From NCBI GenBank assembly GCA_020698575.1, contig CM036255.1:16952001-17016000 (forward strand): a stretch of DNA of 64,000 bases, given 5' to 3'. The notes under the pieces were generated by a model. That model saw only the letters and a list, made by a program, of their open reading frames with translations, ran no database searches and was not told the DNA's origin. A program made the translations under genes and the position numbers. Below are positions 25,171 to 37,604 of this stretch, one piece after another. The stretch's first letter is position 1; each line of letters begins with the position of its first letter. Origin of the DNA: Bostrychus sinensis. Lineage: Eukaryota > Chordata > Actinopteri > Gobiiformes > Eleotridae.

Positions 25171-26164
25171 CAGGGATTAAATCTGATACGCAATTGATCA
25201 AATAGTCACAAGTTCCGTTTACTACTGTACTAAAACTAACTAGCCGATTTGCTGTCTTTTATGTGTATTTACGTAATGTATTTGGTTTTGCTTTGGTTTA
25301 TTATGTATATGCTTAAAATGTAATCTTCTGCGTTTCCTGTAGGCTCAGGCCTACTTATTAAGTATATGATCTAAAACAGATTAAATATTTTTGTAAATTG
25401 ATTTTACTCCATAGATGACATTTTACTGTATATGCTACAGATTTATAAAAACAAGATGCTTTGTAATTTTTCAGTTTTTTTTTTTCCATTTCTTATTTAT
25501 GTTCAACCTAAATGTTAACAAAACCAAATACTAGATTCTTGGTAGCGCTTTTGTACCTTTTCTATAACTACACTTATAAAGACAATAGAGAAAGTTATGT
25601 AGTCATTTATTCCCAGCACATGTGGTTGTGTACATCTCCAGCATACGATACTGTGCACATGAGAAGCTTCGACATTAGGCTGTACATGAACAGTGGTCAA
25701 CTCTCCTGCTCACTCTCACACATTCACAAACTAACATCAGGCCATCAGGGACTACAACTGCTGCTCAAGAGGTTTATGAGACTGAGAGATCATCTCCTCT
25801 CTAAATTTACCATCTGAGTTTGTGAACATTGTCCTTGTAAACACCACACAGAGCTACAGTCCTGGCTCTTGTGTAATGAGACCAAAACTCAACATTCGCT
25901 TTAGTTTTTTGAGCCAGAGGCAGATACAAGGGTGCGTGGTAGTTGAACTACAGACTACACATCGAGCTAGTTCTGTGTTTTCAGTGCAGGCTTGGTCTCT
26001 AATATTTGGAACATATGGAGGGATTACAATTGAACCCAAATACCCCCATTCCTCGCTTTTAACATCTTCCACATGCTCTTTTCTAAACAGGTTAAAAATG
26101 TTATCATACAACAGGAAAAATGTCATGACAACTACAGACATAAGTCTTCTTTGCAAAAAAAAAG

Positions 26165-26196
<32 letters not shown>

Positions 26197-27737
26197 AAAA
26201 GACATGCGAGCAAACATTCCGACACTTAAGAGAAGTGCAGTTCACGCACAAACACACGTGTGCAACTCGGACACTGTACCAAAACAAAAAAAAAAAAAAA
26301 ACAAAAAAAAAAAAAAAAAAAAGGGGGTTGGCCAACCAATTAGTAGAGACCTGTCTCTTATCCATGGTAATAGCACTAAAAACACATGTCTACACTGATA
26401 GGATATTAAAAAACTTAAAAGACAGAAGTGGAGTGCCTTTATTCCACATATGAATTAAATCAGGCTACTGCGATGCTCGTCTTTTCCAATGTAGTTTAGC
26501 AATACCAGAAAGAGTTTAATGTAATGCACATGAAGAGGAGAAGCATCTCCATGAGGTGAAGGTGTATCTTGCCATCTGATTGGTTGTGTAAGACATTCAG
26601 AGGAGCCAAGGCTTTTCCTTGGACAAATACCTATAGATCTAAAACCCATTTGGTCCACATAAGAGTAGGTTCTTGTATAGGTATAAATTAATTTTTTTGT
26701 ACATGTGGCCTAGTTCCCCTGAAGGCATAAACCCCACAACCAGTGTTTCTACATCAGCACAGGCATCAGAGGAGTCCCAGACAAGCTGTATGTGCTTGTT
26801 TTTTGATTGTGCGACTCAAACAAAAAATTCTGACATGAATGAAAAGCCAGTATGGCACCAGAAACAAGTCATTTGAATGAGAGCAATAGCTACAGCATAC
26901 ACATAAATACTCAACTAAAATAGTAAAAGCTTAAGCTGAAAAAGACACACAGTATAAGAATTAAACTGAGTTGTCAAAGTAGCGCAACAAGGTGGGATAT
27001 GGCTAGGGTACTAAAATTCACATAGGGTTACACTATGTGACATCTAAATGAAAAAAGTCCATTGGACAAAAACAATAAATGTTGAGGATATAACATAAAT
27101 GACACCACTTCCACAAATTTAGTGAATGGCCAATTTCTCAGGGGTAACCAAACATTTTTTTATCAGAAATAGTTTGGTTTATTAAGACGACCCCATGAGA
27201 ATATTTAGCAGGCAGAGTTATGGTGTAATCCTCTGAAAAGCAAGTTAGTATGCTCTGTTTGCATGCTGTTTAGCTGTACAAGTTATCAAATACTGGCCTA
27301 GTGCTGGTTGTGTGCGTTGTGCAGGAAGGGCAACGAGCAATAAGGAAACTCTGCTTTCTTTCTACATTTAAACACCTCACTCTTCCCTCTCACCTGGAGC
27401 CTCTCATCTCCCTTCAAGATAGGACAATATAAAAAGACAAAAAATAAAATAAAATAGGCTGAACTGTATCTCCCCCACCCCACCCTTCATCCTTAGCCTC
27501 TCCTCTTTAACTTAATTCCTCAGTTAATAGTGTTTTCAATATGAAACAATGGACACTCCCATGTCAGATTCTAACATTTTACATGGCTTTAGCTCAGTCC
27601 CTGCTTTCAGTCGAGCACCCAGTTAAAAAGGAAGGGAAGGACGTGAAGGGAGAGTAGAGGCAGCCAGAGAGGGACAAAGAGAGGCTTTTGCTCCAAGACA
27701 AAGGGTGGAGTATTAGTGATGCCATCTGTCCCCTTCA
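25171..27737 (-). other. ubp1: ubp1 3' flank / presumed 3' UTR
   Basis: No second gene is apparent between the ubp1 stop and the pdcd6ip promoter. AATAAA-type hexamers on the minus strand occur at several points, for example near 26435 and 25494, so the UTR could be 1.3 to 2.2 kb long. Two A-rich blocks (26157-26203 and 26285-26322) would be U-rich tracts in the transcript. Open frames across these blocks are homopolymer artefacts. Confidence 0.4.
26157..26322. repeat. Two A-rich low-complexity tracts
   Basis: Blocks of nearly pure A interrupted by single G or C bases, separated by about 80 bp of unique sequence. They are simple repeats; their lengths could vary between individuals or be misassembled. 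Confidence 0.9.
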
Positions 27738-30700
27738 CTACTTCAGGATGAGATGGAGTCCTTCACCAGTTTCATCTAAGAGAGAGAACATAACAGTCAA
27801 TTACTACAGTCATGCATGAATACATAATTTAAAAAAAACAAGTGCATAACAAACTCACCTTTGAGAGTGCTGATCAAAAAACAGCTCTCATCGGTCAAGT
27901 TGTAAACCATCTAAAAAAGAACAAAAGACAGTGCAGCTTAAAAAGAATTCTATTGAAATTTTGTCAAATGAGACTGCAACATTTTTCGAGTTGCACTACA
28001 TTACCCCAAGGATATAATGTGAGTAGCTGTTACCTGGTCACTGAGCAGGATGTGTATGCCTGTGGGGCCCTGTCGGTACACATGATTAATTTTTTCCAGT
28101 GGAAGGCTGCACACCACTGCCATCTTGCGGATGAGCTCTACTGCTGTCAGCTCCTCTAGGTACAAAGCATGATACACTGCACAAAAACAGAGCACCAAAT
28201 ACAACTATAAAACACGCAAAAAAATGTTATTGCCCCAAAATATTATGAACTCCTTTGTTGCCACCATAATGCAGTACAGTCTCATTACCGTGTAAACTAG
28301 AAGGGACGCTGTGTTCTCCATTTTCATTAGTGCTGTGTCTCTCCAGCAGGGGGCTCTCGCGAGGCGACTCCTGACAGACGTACACAGTCAACCTAGGTCG
28401 CACAGACCTACAAAAGACAGGTATTTTGTGAAAACCTTACGTATTTCAACATTCATATTTAAAGAGGACAAAGGTATGTATGCACACCTTGATTTAAGTG
28501 CATTAAACAGTCTAATCCCATCTGCCGGACCACAAATCTGGACAAGGTCATCGCGAGTAAGCTTCAACAAGTCAGAACCTACATAACAAAGCATATGGAC
28601 ACATTTAAAATAGCTTTTGACATTATTTTAATACAATTTAATACAAGGCATTGTCTGAGTGTGATAAAATGTACCTGAGAAGTGAGAAAATAGTCGAGTG
28701 TAGGAGCTAAAACGGTTTTTCAGCAGCCACTTCTGGGTGTCCTGTATCGAGGCAGTGGGGCTTAACTGCTGCAGGGTGACAAGATAAATTTGTTAATTTA
28801 ATTTGTGTTCATCATTCAGAAATACCCTACCCTGCATGCATTTTCAATGGTGTATAGTGTATTTTATTAAAAAATGTAAAGATACAACTATACAATTAAT
28901 TTACTCACAGGGTTTAACATAATGCCATTTTAAAACTAGCCTGAACTTTAATATGTATATTATTATTATTGTGGGACTTATTGACTTTTGAGCTTTCTAA
29001 TTAATGTACTGCACTCTTACCTCTGAGTTGCCATAGCTGCCCGACTCTACCTGGTGATTAGGACTGGATGAGTCACTAAAAAAACAAAAATAAAAAAAAG
29101 GTAAATAAAGTGAAATTTTACCCTTGATGATTGTATAGTGTTGAGTACAAACAGTTACCTATCTGGTACTGAGGACGTTGTGTAACTGGACAGTGGTGTG
29201 GAGGCAAAGGAAGGAGTAGCTGCCTGATTGGTACTGACGTAGGCATTGTCTGGCCATGGAGAGCACTGAGCAGCGACACACAGCAAATTACTAAATAATA
29301 ATGATAACTATGATTTTGTTTGTTGACCAACTTCATGTCCGCATAAACTTAGAGGTTTTGTAGAAAATAATTTTGCTAGATCACTGCAGCAACTGTTTTA
29401 ACTAAAAGCAGAGTATCTAATGAATAAAATCCTCTGACTAAAGGGACATAATATAAGTTTTATTAAAAGTGATGGGAGGAGCAGAGGAGCTTACACTGCC
29501 TCTTTTGGCCAAGGAGTCGCCACAGTCAGCGGGAAGTGTCCGCTTGCTGGACTTTTTCAGCTCATGGTCACCCGCATCCTCTATGATGGGCTCAAGCCTC
29601 GTCTACATACAGACACAGCAAAAGTTAACCAACCAGCAGAGACGCATCCAAATCTATAGTATGTGGCACAACTCAACTTCCTAACACAGGAAAAGGATTG
29701 TCCAGGGCCTTAACAACTCTTATTAAAAACACCAAAATACAGTATAAGACAGATATAGAGCTAAAAAAGTTGACATAATCTTGTAATCTAGACAGTTTAA
29801 TTTCCACTTTTACTTGAAATGTTCTGACCTTATTTATGTCTCTACATCTGGCTTTAAGTTAGGTTTGTCTACAGCAGGGGTGCCCAATGCGTCGATCGCG
29901 ATCTACCAGTCGATCATAAAGGCAGTGCAGGTAGAGCCCTGTGTTTCCAAATAAAGTCACATGCCACCGCGGAAGCACGAGTAAACCGCACGAGCTACGA
30001 ACTAAACCGAATACAAGCAACTTAATCAGAGTTTTGTCCGCTTTCACTTCAGTTCTGTTATGGAGGTGGCTTGCGCTTACGACCGCTCTGAACACTGCCA
30101 TGGGGCTGACGCAAACGCACGCACACAGGAGGAGAGACAGCGGTGTCAGAGAGGAGACAGGTGAGGAAGGAGTCAGAGCCTGATGTATTCTACCTGTTTG
30201 CTCTGATTTTGTCCTTCAGTAGTTTGTTGTGAGCCGTGAGGAAAGCTGACTTTGTCTCACAAGCTCCTCCCCTGAGCGTTACCATGGAGCTCCTGTCAAT
30301 CACCAGTGTTACTAAAATAATGTTGAGCTTTGACAATAAGCTGCATTGATACTCCAATTTAATTCAGGCCTAATTGTAAATATAGGCCTATTATAATCCA
30401 TAATAATCAGCTGTTTTAAGAGGCGATAGAATTTTAAAAATATCACGAACAAAACTTTGTGCTAAATTTATCAGATTCAGTTAATGCTGATATTGAATTA
30501 TTTTAATTTCAGTTTAATAAGATCTGACTTTATTAAAGAGGTTATTTTCTATTTTAATTTTTATGTTTAACCACTGCAATAATAATAGCTGATAAACACC
30601 CCCCACTCTGTGCTGATTTGAAACAATGGGTAAAGAAAATATTAGGTAGATCTCCTACCCTGGGTGATTTAAAAGTAGCTCACGAGCCGAAAAAGTTTGG

Positions 30701-33700
30701 GCACCCCTGGTCTACAGCATATTTTATGTATTAGCAACCAACTTTTAGACACAGGTCCAATGCAGACTGACCTCTGAAAGGATAGTGGTATCATAAGAAG
30801 GCTGGTACTTCTCCCTCTCTTGCGCTGTGCGTTTTTCCATCTTTTCCCTGTCCGTCTTTTGTTTACGGTCTGCACCCTTTGGCTATATCCAAAAAAAAAA
30901 AAAAAAAGAAAAAAAAAAGAGGGGGGGTCTGATTTATCATGTGGTGAACAATAAAAACATTATTTGAGCCAGTGAAAACTGTCCTCCCACAAGAGAGTAG
31001 GCGTGAACCTTAAAGACTTTGATTTGGCAGGAGGCTGAGTGGAGGTGCTCTGTGTACTCTCCACTGTCTCCCAGGGCAAACGTGTCGATCTGAATCCTAA
31101 AAGGGACGCCCTTCTCACCGCCATGCTTCCTGGGAGTGAACTCTGTGCTGATACAGTGTACCTGTGAACAGAGTCAAAAGTACATGGTTACAATATGAGC
31201 CAGTAAGTTAACACACAGGCAAACAATGACAACAGATCAGATGGGCTTCTACCTGCACAAAAACAGAGGCTCTTTTGTTAAGGTCCCAGAGGAACTCAGC
31301 GGCATTGAGTTGGGAGGGGTGAGTCTTTGGCTCCACGATGCCCACTGACATGGGGATATCTGCCCCACACAAACATAGAAATGTGAGCTTCAAATCAATA
31401 AGGGGAGAAGTTTGAGTAACCATTTCTCAGCAAGCATCTTTACCAATGTCAAGGAGGCGGTCGCCAGGACGATTCCACTTCCAGCCTTCAAGCTGCTGGT
31501 GCTCGGTGTACTGCAGCCGGCGGTCATGAAACACCACTCGTACGATGCTCTACAAACACAACCCAGTAAGTACACTGTCTACTGGACTGGAGCTTAATAA
31601 CAATCAGGTGAGAGTCTCACCTTCACCAGTTTGTTGTTCAGTTCTGGTAACTCCCCAGGATTTCTGTTGTCCAACAAACGCACCTCATAAGACTGGCCTT
31701 TGAGAAAAAGTATATTTTAAAATACTAGCATGTAAAAATGGTACTGAAGCGATCATACAATGTACGTTACTTTAATGAGCCTTTCTTCCTACTAAAGCAA
31801 TTATAGAAGTTGTACTGTTTAAAGCCAATTACATTACTGTTAAATAAATATTTATTTGCAAAGATTGTAGTGTGTTTAAATTGGCAGGTCCCAACATCTC
31901 CAATGCAGTGAAGCGCTCACCTTGGTTTAAGTACGTGAGTGTCTCATCGTGCAGCTTGACAGCAGGAGAGGTGGCGGCACACAGCACATATTGGAATGGG
32001 GGATTTTTGGTCTCGGTTTCTGGAGGAAGGCTGGAATCTTCCTGCTTAAAGATGGGCAGCGCTAGCACATCACTGAGAAGCAGTCAAAAAAGTGAAAGAA
32101 AAGGACAGTTTAAAAGAGAGTGAGCATTCATAGCCAGGAATGCTTTAAACCCCAGAAAATTAAATGTTAAAGTTTTACAGGCATATGTCCTTTGTAGTTC
32201 AGTTAGATTTTGTAAAAGTTAGTTTATTCTCTATGCCCTATGTCCACCCTTTTGCCACAGACAGAAGCCCAGCATGTATTGTTCATTTGAACTTGAAGGT
32301 CTGGTTATGTCAGTTACTAATATCTCCAAAACACACATCATATGGTCTATGTAGTTGCTATAATGTAATCTGTGACATTAGTAAGTCACACATAACTTTT
32401 GTGTGAGCTTTAATGGGGCAGTCTATTTTAGTACATATGAGAAAACCTCTCCATCGATTAATTAGCTGTTGTATTATGTATGCATGAGGCTGGTGTAGGA
32501 TAAATGATGACATATTATCTCATACTTGGCAGTCACTCTAGACAAACAGCCGTCCTCAGCTTACCCTGACAAATGCTACGGGAGTGTCACTGGGTGCACA
32601 GTGAAAGAGGGGTGTGATTCTGTCTAGATGTCTAAGCAACAGAGTGCCATCTAAATGAAACATAGATTATATTTTTTATTGCCTCTGAAACTTTTTTGCC
32701 ACTTCTGAAACCACATTCAAACTTTGACAACACCTTGACACTTTCTAGACAGTCATCTCCAACTCAAATATCGTCAAATGACTTTTTCTCAATCACTTCC
32801 TGTCAAGGGTGCCCACACAGCGTCAACCTAGGTACAGTTCGCTACATCCCGCTGCATGGGGAAAACAGCTTCCTGAAACCCGAGGAGGCTCTTGCAGACA
32901 AACTGAGACATTCTGTTCCTACCAGCTGCCGAATCCAAACATGTACCCGTCGCAGATAGTGTGGCACTGACACTGGTGACCCTAAAGCCACACACGCTAT
33001 TTTCACTAATTCACACCAGCATTAGTAAACCTGCTTACTGCTTGCATCAAATTACATGCTTTCATGTCACATGCACATAAACACATTAAGAGCAGGTGGT
33101 AGATAAGTTAGGTGATAAGTCACAAGCATGTCCTACTCACTACCTTTTAGCTCAAATATATTGTGTATGTAAACACTTCATGAACAATGTAGTAAACATT
33201 TATGTTGGGATAACTAAGCAAACAACAAATGCTGCAGTATCCACATGTTACTAAAGTGGGGGCAATGTGTAGAAGATTATTTCTGCAGGCAACAACTTAT
33301 GGACTGGAACAAAAGCAAAAGGGTGTGTTTTAGGTCATTGCTTTTTTATTAAAGCTTAGTATGAAATAAGTTCACGTGCATGCATCTAATATATTTGATA
33401 ATTTTGTTGCATTGCAAGGAGTGGCAGTCTAAAGACAATATTGGTGTGTATAAAACAATGCAGCTTTCAAAATTACAAAGCCTGCAGATATATCAATATG
33501 CCAAGTTAAGGAAGGACTAATGTTGAATCAGTTACAAATTACCAAATATACAATCAACGACCTAGATGCGAAAACATCACAATTGGAAAAATTGGATTAA
33601 AAAAAAAAATCATGTTAGATACACAAAGATTCAACAGTGAATTACCCGTACTACAGCATTTTTGTTGTTGCTTCTTTTTTTTTGATTATCATTATATCGT

Positions 33701-34273
33701 CAAACATTTACTGCATATAACGCTATGCAGTGACAAATCATATTCATCATTTTGGTGCAACATCAAGCCATAATAAGGTTTAATAGATTTGCTTGGACAA
33801 CTTAAGCAGTGATACACTGCTGAAACACAACAGTGTGTGCAGTCTTTGTTCCCTGTCACTAGATCATGGGGCCATTAGAGGCCCTTCCTGTACTCTTCGT
33901 CGGTGTTATCTAGGAACGCATTTAAACTCTAAGGTATTATCTTAAATCACATTTGTCATCAGTGATGTTTGTAAGTGTGAAACATCGAACATCGCTTTAT
34001 CTTTGTCCTGTCCAGGACACGCAGCAGTACCAGCTCTACACAAACAAAACCTGTGAGCCAAGAAGAAAAACAAAAGATAGGTGTATACTCCTTATAATCC
34101 CAGGTAATAGATGTTTCTCTCTGTATAATTAAATGGAAGCCGATGTCCATCTCTAACCTCATGCTGTAGGCTCCAGCCCCCAGCTCTTGTCCGATCCCGG
34201 ACAGACTGGCATCAAAGTCGTGCACCAGCCCCGACTCGATGGTGGCGTCCTCCATCTTCAGCACCCAGGTCAT
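27738..34273 (-). CDS. ubp1: Upstream-binding protein 1 (LBP-1 / CP2-family transcription factor), complete, 16 coding exons
   Basis: Ubp1 is a nuclear sequence-specific transcription factor of the TFCP2/Grainyhead superfamily that binds DNA as dimers or tetramers. Exons: 34273-34158, 32072-31921, 31697-31621, 31549-31444, 31359-31253, 31161-31009, 30882-30772, 29602-29495, 29265-29159, 29075-29021, 28768-28675, 28578-28488, 28407-28289, 28176-28034, 27910-27859, 27775-27738. They total 1629 bp, or 542 residues (human 540), with no frame break. The N-terminus has MTWVLKMEDATIESGLVHDF. The CP2 DNA-binding domain (about 60-275) contains VVFHDRRLQYTEHQQLEGW and EFTPRKHGGEKGVPFRIQ. A SAM-like oligomerisation domain (about 367-430) has WLLKNRFSSYTRLF and DLVQICGPADGIRL. 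The C-terminal dimerisation fold ends GLHLILK. KKSSKRTLPAD and AKRGSCSPWPD favour UBP1 over its paralogue TFCP2. Confidence 0.97.
29495..29602 (-). CDS. ubp1: ubp1 exon 8: cassette with nuclear localisation signal (LBP-1b type)
   Basis: The exon is exactly 108 bp (36 codons) and phase 0 at both ends, so it can be skipped without shifting the frame. It starts TRLEPIIEDA and carries the basic clusters KKSSKR and AKR. In human UBP1 a 36-residue insert at this point separates LBP-1b (included, with an intrinsic nuclear localisation signal) from LBP-1a (skipped). The exact length match suggests that the same switch exists here. Alternative use is inferred from homology, not seen in RNA. Confidence 0.8.
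29875..30709. mobile_element. hAT-like transposon, 835 bp, 8-bp target site duplication (ubp1 intron 7)
   Basis: The inverted ends CAGGGGTGCCCAA and TTGGGCACCCCTG are perfect. They are flanked by the 8-bp direct repeat GTCTACAG at 29867-29874 and 30710-30717, a textbook hAT footprint. The subterminal part has the palindromic TCGATCGCGATC block common to a widespread fish hAT family. No transposase remains. The element lies 62 bp downstream of the exon 7 donor and precedes the exon 8 cassette. Confidence 0.9.
30890..30917. repeat. A-rich tract at ubp1 exon 7 acceptor
   Basis: A poly-A run on the plus strand lies directly beside ubp1 exon 7. In the transcript it is a long uridine tract that acts as the polypyrimidine tract of the exon 7 acceptor. 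Confidence 0.7.
32073..34157. other. ubp1 intron 1
   Basis: A 2.1-kb first coding intron with no clear exon or transposon. The open frame at 32696-32959 (+) has no protein similarity. Confidence 0.5.
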
Positions 34274-35160
34274 GGGCCCCAGCTCTTTGTCCTCACTTTC
34301 AACTTGTAGGGCCGCCAGCTTGCCTCAGGTAAGAGATGTCGTCTATGAAGGAAGTGGCTCTGCAGCTTCAGAGAGACGCCGTGGGAGGAAGGCTACGCTG
34401 CTAAACCTTTAGCTGCTCCTTCACAGACTGGACAGGCGAAATTGTGCACTGTACTTATCGCCATATCTCCTGTAAGGGGAACTTTTGGACTTCTGTCACT
34501 CACGACGTTGTTCCCCAACTTGTAGAAAGTCTGGAAGTAACGATAAGTAAGAGTTCACTCAGCAACAATTGTTAGTCGTGACTGAAGATGAGCGGATGCT
34601 AGCGTTATCTAACTGCTAGCTAGCATATAAAGACAACACACAGGGTGCTAACATGTACTCAGCAGCCCACATTTTCTACAAACACGCAACAGATCGATGA
34701 GATGTGATGTTAGTTGAACAAAAAGCAACAGACAGAAATGGTGTGGTTAGGTATGAGCCAGTAAGTCCACACCGCATCCACAGTGTCCGCACAGCTGCTG
34801 CTATCGCTGTAGCTATGCGGCTAACTAGCATCAACTTCACTTGCTTTGAATCCGCTGTGTGATGTCCGCTTAGGAGCAGCTTCCTTCTGTCGCTCCGTGA
34901 ACCATCCCCAGCTGGTCTCCTCTTCTCATCGCGACACTGGGACCGCCGCAAAGCCTTTAACTCACAGAGACGTTGTCCTTTACCCACCCAGAGAGCACAA
35001 AACCAGCCATCAACATGGCCTCCTGTAATACAGACGGACGGTCTGTGAAGCCTGCGGCTGCCACCGCCAGCCTCAGGAAGGATGCCAGGAGGAGCTCAGC
35101 CAATCACAGCACGCCCCTTCTGCCAAGCTAGAACCTTTCAGCCAATCAGAGGCCTCCGAG
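34274..35160 (-). promoter_or_regulatory. ubp1: ubp1 promoter and 5' UTR region
   Basis: CpG content rises from about 34750 to 35160. Two near-identical CCAAT-box (NF-Y) sites, CAGCCAATCACAG at 35098-35110 and CAGCCAATCAGAG at 35139-35151, are spaced about 41 bp apart on the plus strand. Transcription probably begins near 34950-35090, and the long leader may contain a 5' UTR intron: a TTACTTCCAG acceptor-like sequence lies near 34531-34540 on the minus strand. The translation start at 34273 gives the conserved N-terminus, with no competing in-frame ATG nearby. Confidence 0.5.
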
Positions 35161-36319
35161 CTTCGGTCATTGTGTCCAACTGTAGATGCCTCCCAGAAAA
35201 TATACAAGACCTACAAACTCTGTCATTACACTACAAACATCAGCACTTCAACATTACTGACAGCAAGTGCAATAAAAAATGACCTGTACGTATCTCTCAT
35301 GTAAACACCTCGGAACCAAAACTGTACTCTTTACAGTTATGACCTCATGTTAGTTAAACAGCCTCATTTTATAGGCCATATAACACAGCGCAACTTTTAA
35401 CTTTACAAAGTTAGTCATATTTGTGTTGGGTTCATACCCAGTATAGCTGCTGTCTCCATATTTCTGCTCTGGAGGACGGAAGTTTTCCGTGTAGGGTTGC
35501 CAGAACAACATCTTGTGTCCCACAACAGCTGTGCCTCACGCCGTAGTCCAATGAACACGAACCAAACCAGAAGCAAAGAGCTCCAGACCCACTAAAAACA
35601 CCATGACTGCCATTGGCTTCAGCAACAGCTGTATGGAATATTGTGCAAGATGTGTCTACTGCACTCTGGTCAATGATTTGCCTACAGAACTCGGACCCTG
35701 AACGGCCCCCCCTGCCTCCCCCGAGTCCTGTGCACACTCTATTTTAGCCCACTAGAGACCCGCCTCATGACTTCATACCCCCGCTCGACCCACTTGACAT
35801 TTCATTACATCTTAAGCCACACTTTTTTTTTTTTTATAAAAAGGTTCACACACACAAAGTACTGAAATTATAGCATCTTTGTAGTTTGTAGTCGAGTACT
35901 TTATTTCTTATTTTTATTTTATTTAGGACACTGAGTGTACCTCGGGGTACATGAGTGCAGTGAGTCCACAGGCTCTGCAGCTTGTATGTGTTTATCTGGG
36001 ACTCTCTTCAGCTGTATCTAAATTTAAAACCCAGTGGACAGATGCATACATGAAATTTAGCACCTGGATCTGAAATAACCATGTTGCATAAGGTGAAAAT
36101 GTTATCTTTTACACAACAGTGGTTTGGACTTTATTAACAGGTCCTTTCCATACGCTGCAGGCTTTCTACAAAAATGAACAAAATGTGGCCTTCACCCCCC
36201 TAACTTTCTGAAACTGATTTCTGTAGAGTGTAAGTAAATGCCTGGGTTGTATTCTAAACCCCATGTAGTATGAACTGCAAGTTACATGTACATATATAAA
36301 AGAAAGAAATCACACGTCA
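35161..36319. other. Intergenic spacer between ubp1 and clasp2
   Basis: About 1.2 kb with a modest GC rise near 35460-35720 and a T-run at 35824-35836. I see no exon, RNA gene or transposon. Confidence 0.5.
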
Positions 36320-37604
36320 TTATCTGTACAAGTTCTTTAGTTTATTGTAAGCACTGCTTTGTAAATGCACAGAAGAAACAACAGTGAAAACTAGAATGTT
36401 ACAAGGAAAGAAAACACAAGAGAGAGCAAGGGTGACAATGACAGTGTGTTTCTGAGCTGTAAATAATACATTTCTACAAACTAAGCATGAGAGACTACAG
36501 CACGCGCAACAGAACAAGAGAAAAAAATAAAACAAAAATGGGCATAGGTGCGCATACACCCCTCAAGATTCTAAATGAATGACAGTTAGTGAATATTCCA
36601 TTTTAATATCATATATAGATACATATCTGCTTTGTGATAATAAGCCATGTCCTGACAAACTTCATGTAGTAAGCAGCACGCGCCAATTTTTTCAAATTTT
36701 GCCAAAAATGTACTGACTTTATGAGCTGGGAGTAACGGGGGACACCATATATTATTCTCAAAGGGGCAGACAGAGTTCACATTAATTTAAACCCCTGTCA
36801 TATTTTTCAATAGTATCTAAATAAAAAGACATTTTTATTTAGTCTCATGCATAGCCAAGCACATAACACCTTCTTCTGCCCATGTATTGTAAATGTTATG
36901 AGCAGGCATGAACCACTGTCACACTGTGTATTAGTACTATGCAGAGTTGGTCGTACCTTTTGGCTCATCAGCACCTTTTGAAGAAAAAAAAAAGAAGTGT
37001 TTTTGAGTGTGTGCTAGAGAGACAATGTCTTCTAAATTACTTTAAAAACTGCTGCAGTGAAATCTCAGTGTGTAAAATTAATTGGAATCTGTCTCACAAG
37101 GTAAATGTACATTCTTGTCTATCTGGCCCCAGTTACTTTTTCTTCAACAAAGAAACAAATACAACACCATTTGTTCAAAGAAAAGATAACCATGCAGATG
37201 CACCACTTCATGTTGACATTGTAATGGTTTGTAGAGGATGTTTTTGGGTTTTAGAAGTGAGCTACAGAAAATAAGAAAGGCAGAAAGGACGGACATGTGA
37301 TACTTTCAACCTTGAAAAAGGAAAGATAAACCAGTTTTTTCTCTAAAATGTTCAGTCTTTGACCCAGGAGAGATCCTCAGAGGTGTTTATGAGCTACAAA
37401 ACTCCTTATGGACACTACAGCTTCCATTCAGCATGAAGGGAAATGAATTCGGACTGCATGTACCTATAGTGCAAGTTGGTGTGGATGAAGCAGTTTGTTC
37501 TGGTCAAAGATGTTTTGCTCGCAGTCTGTGTTGGTAAATGATGCTGATGTTGGGTGGGCAGAGTTGCTGTTTGGTGGTTGCCCTGTGGGAGGGCACTGTG
37601 TCAC
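36320..37604 (-). terminator. clasp2: clasp2 3' UTR and polyadenylation site
   Basis: A canonical AATAAA hexamer on the minus strand occupies 36346-36341, which predicts cleavage near 36320 and a 3' UTR of about 1.28 kb after the stop codon at 37605-37607. No other gene lies in the interval. Confidence 0.6.

Noticed and set aside
26073..26453. Lysine-rich open frames and their phenylalanine-rich counterparts on the other strand
   Set aside because: They are translations of poly-A tracts.
29021..29700. Assignment of the CP2-family gene to tfcp2
   Set aside because: The cassette sequence, KKSSKR, the CSPWPD region and the neighbouring clasp2 and pdcd6ip genes all indicate ubp1.
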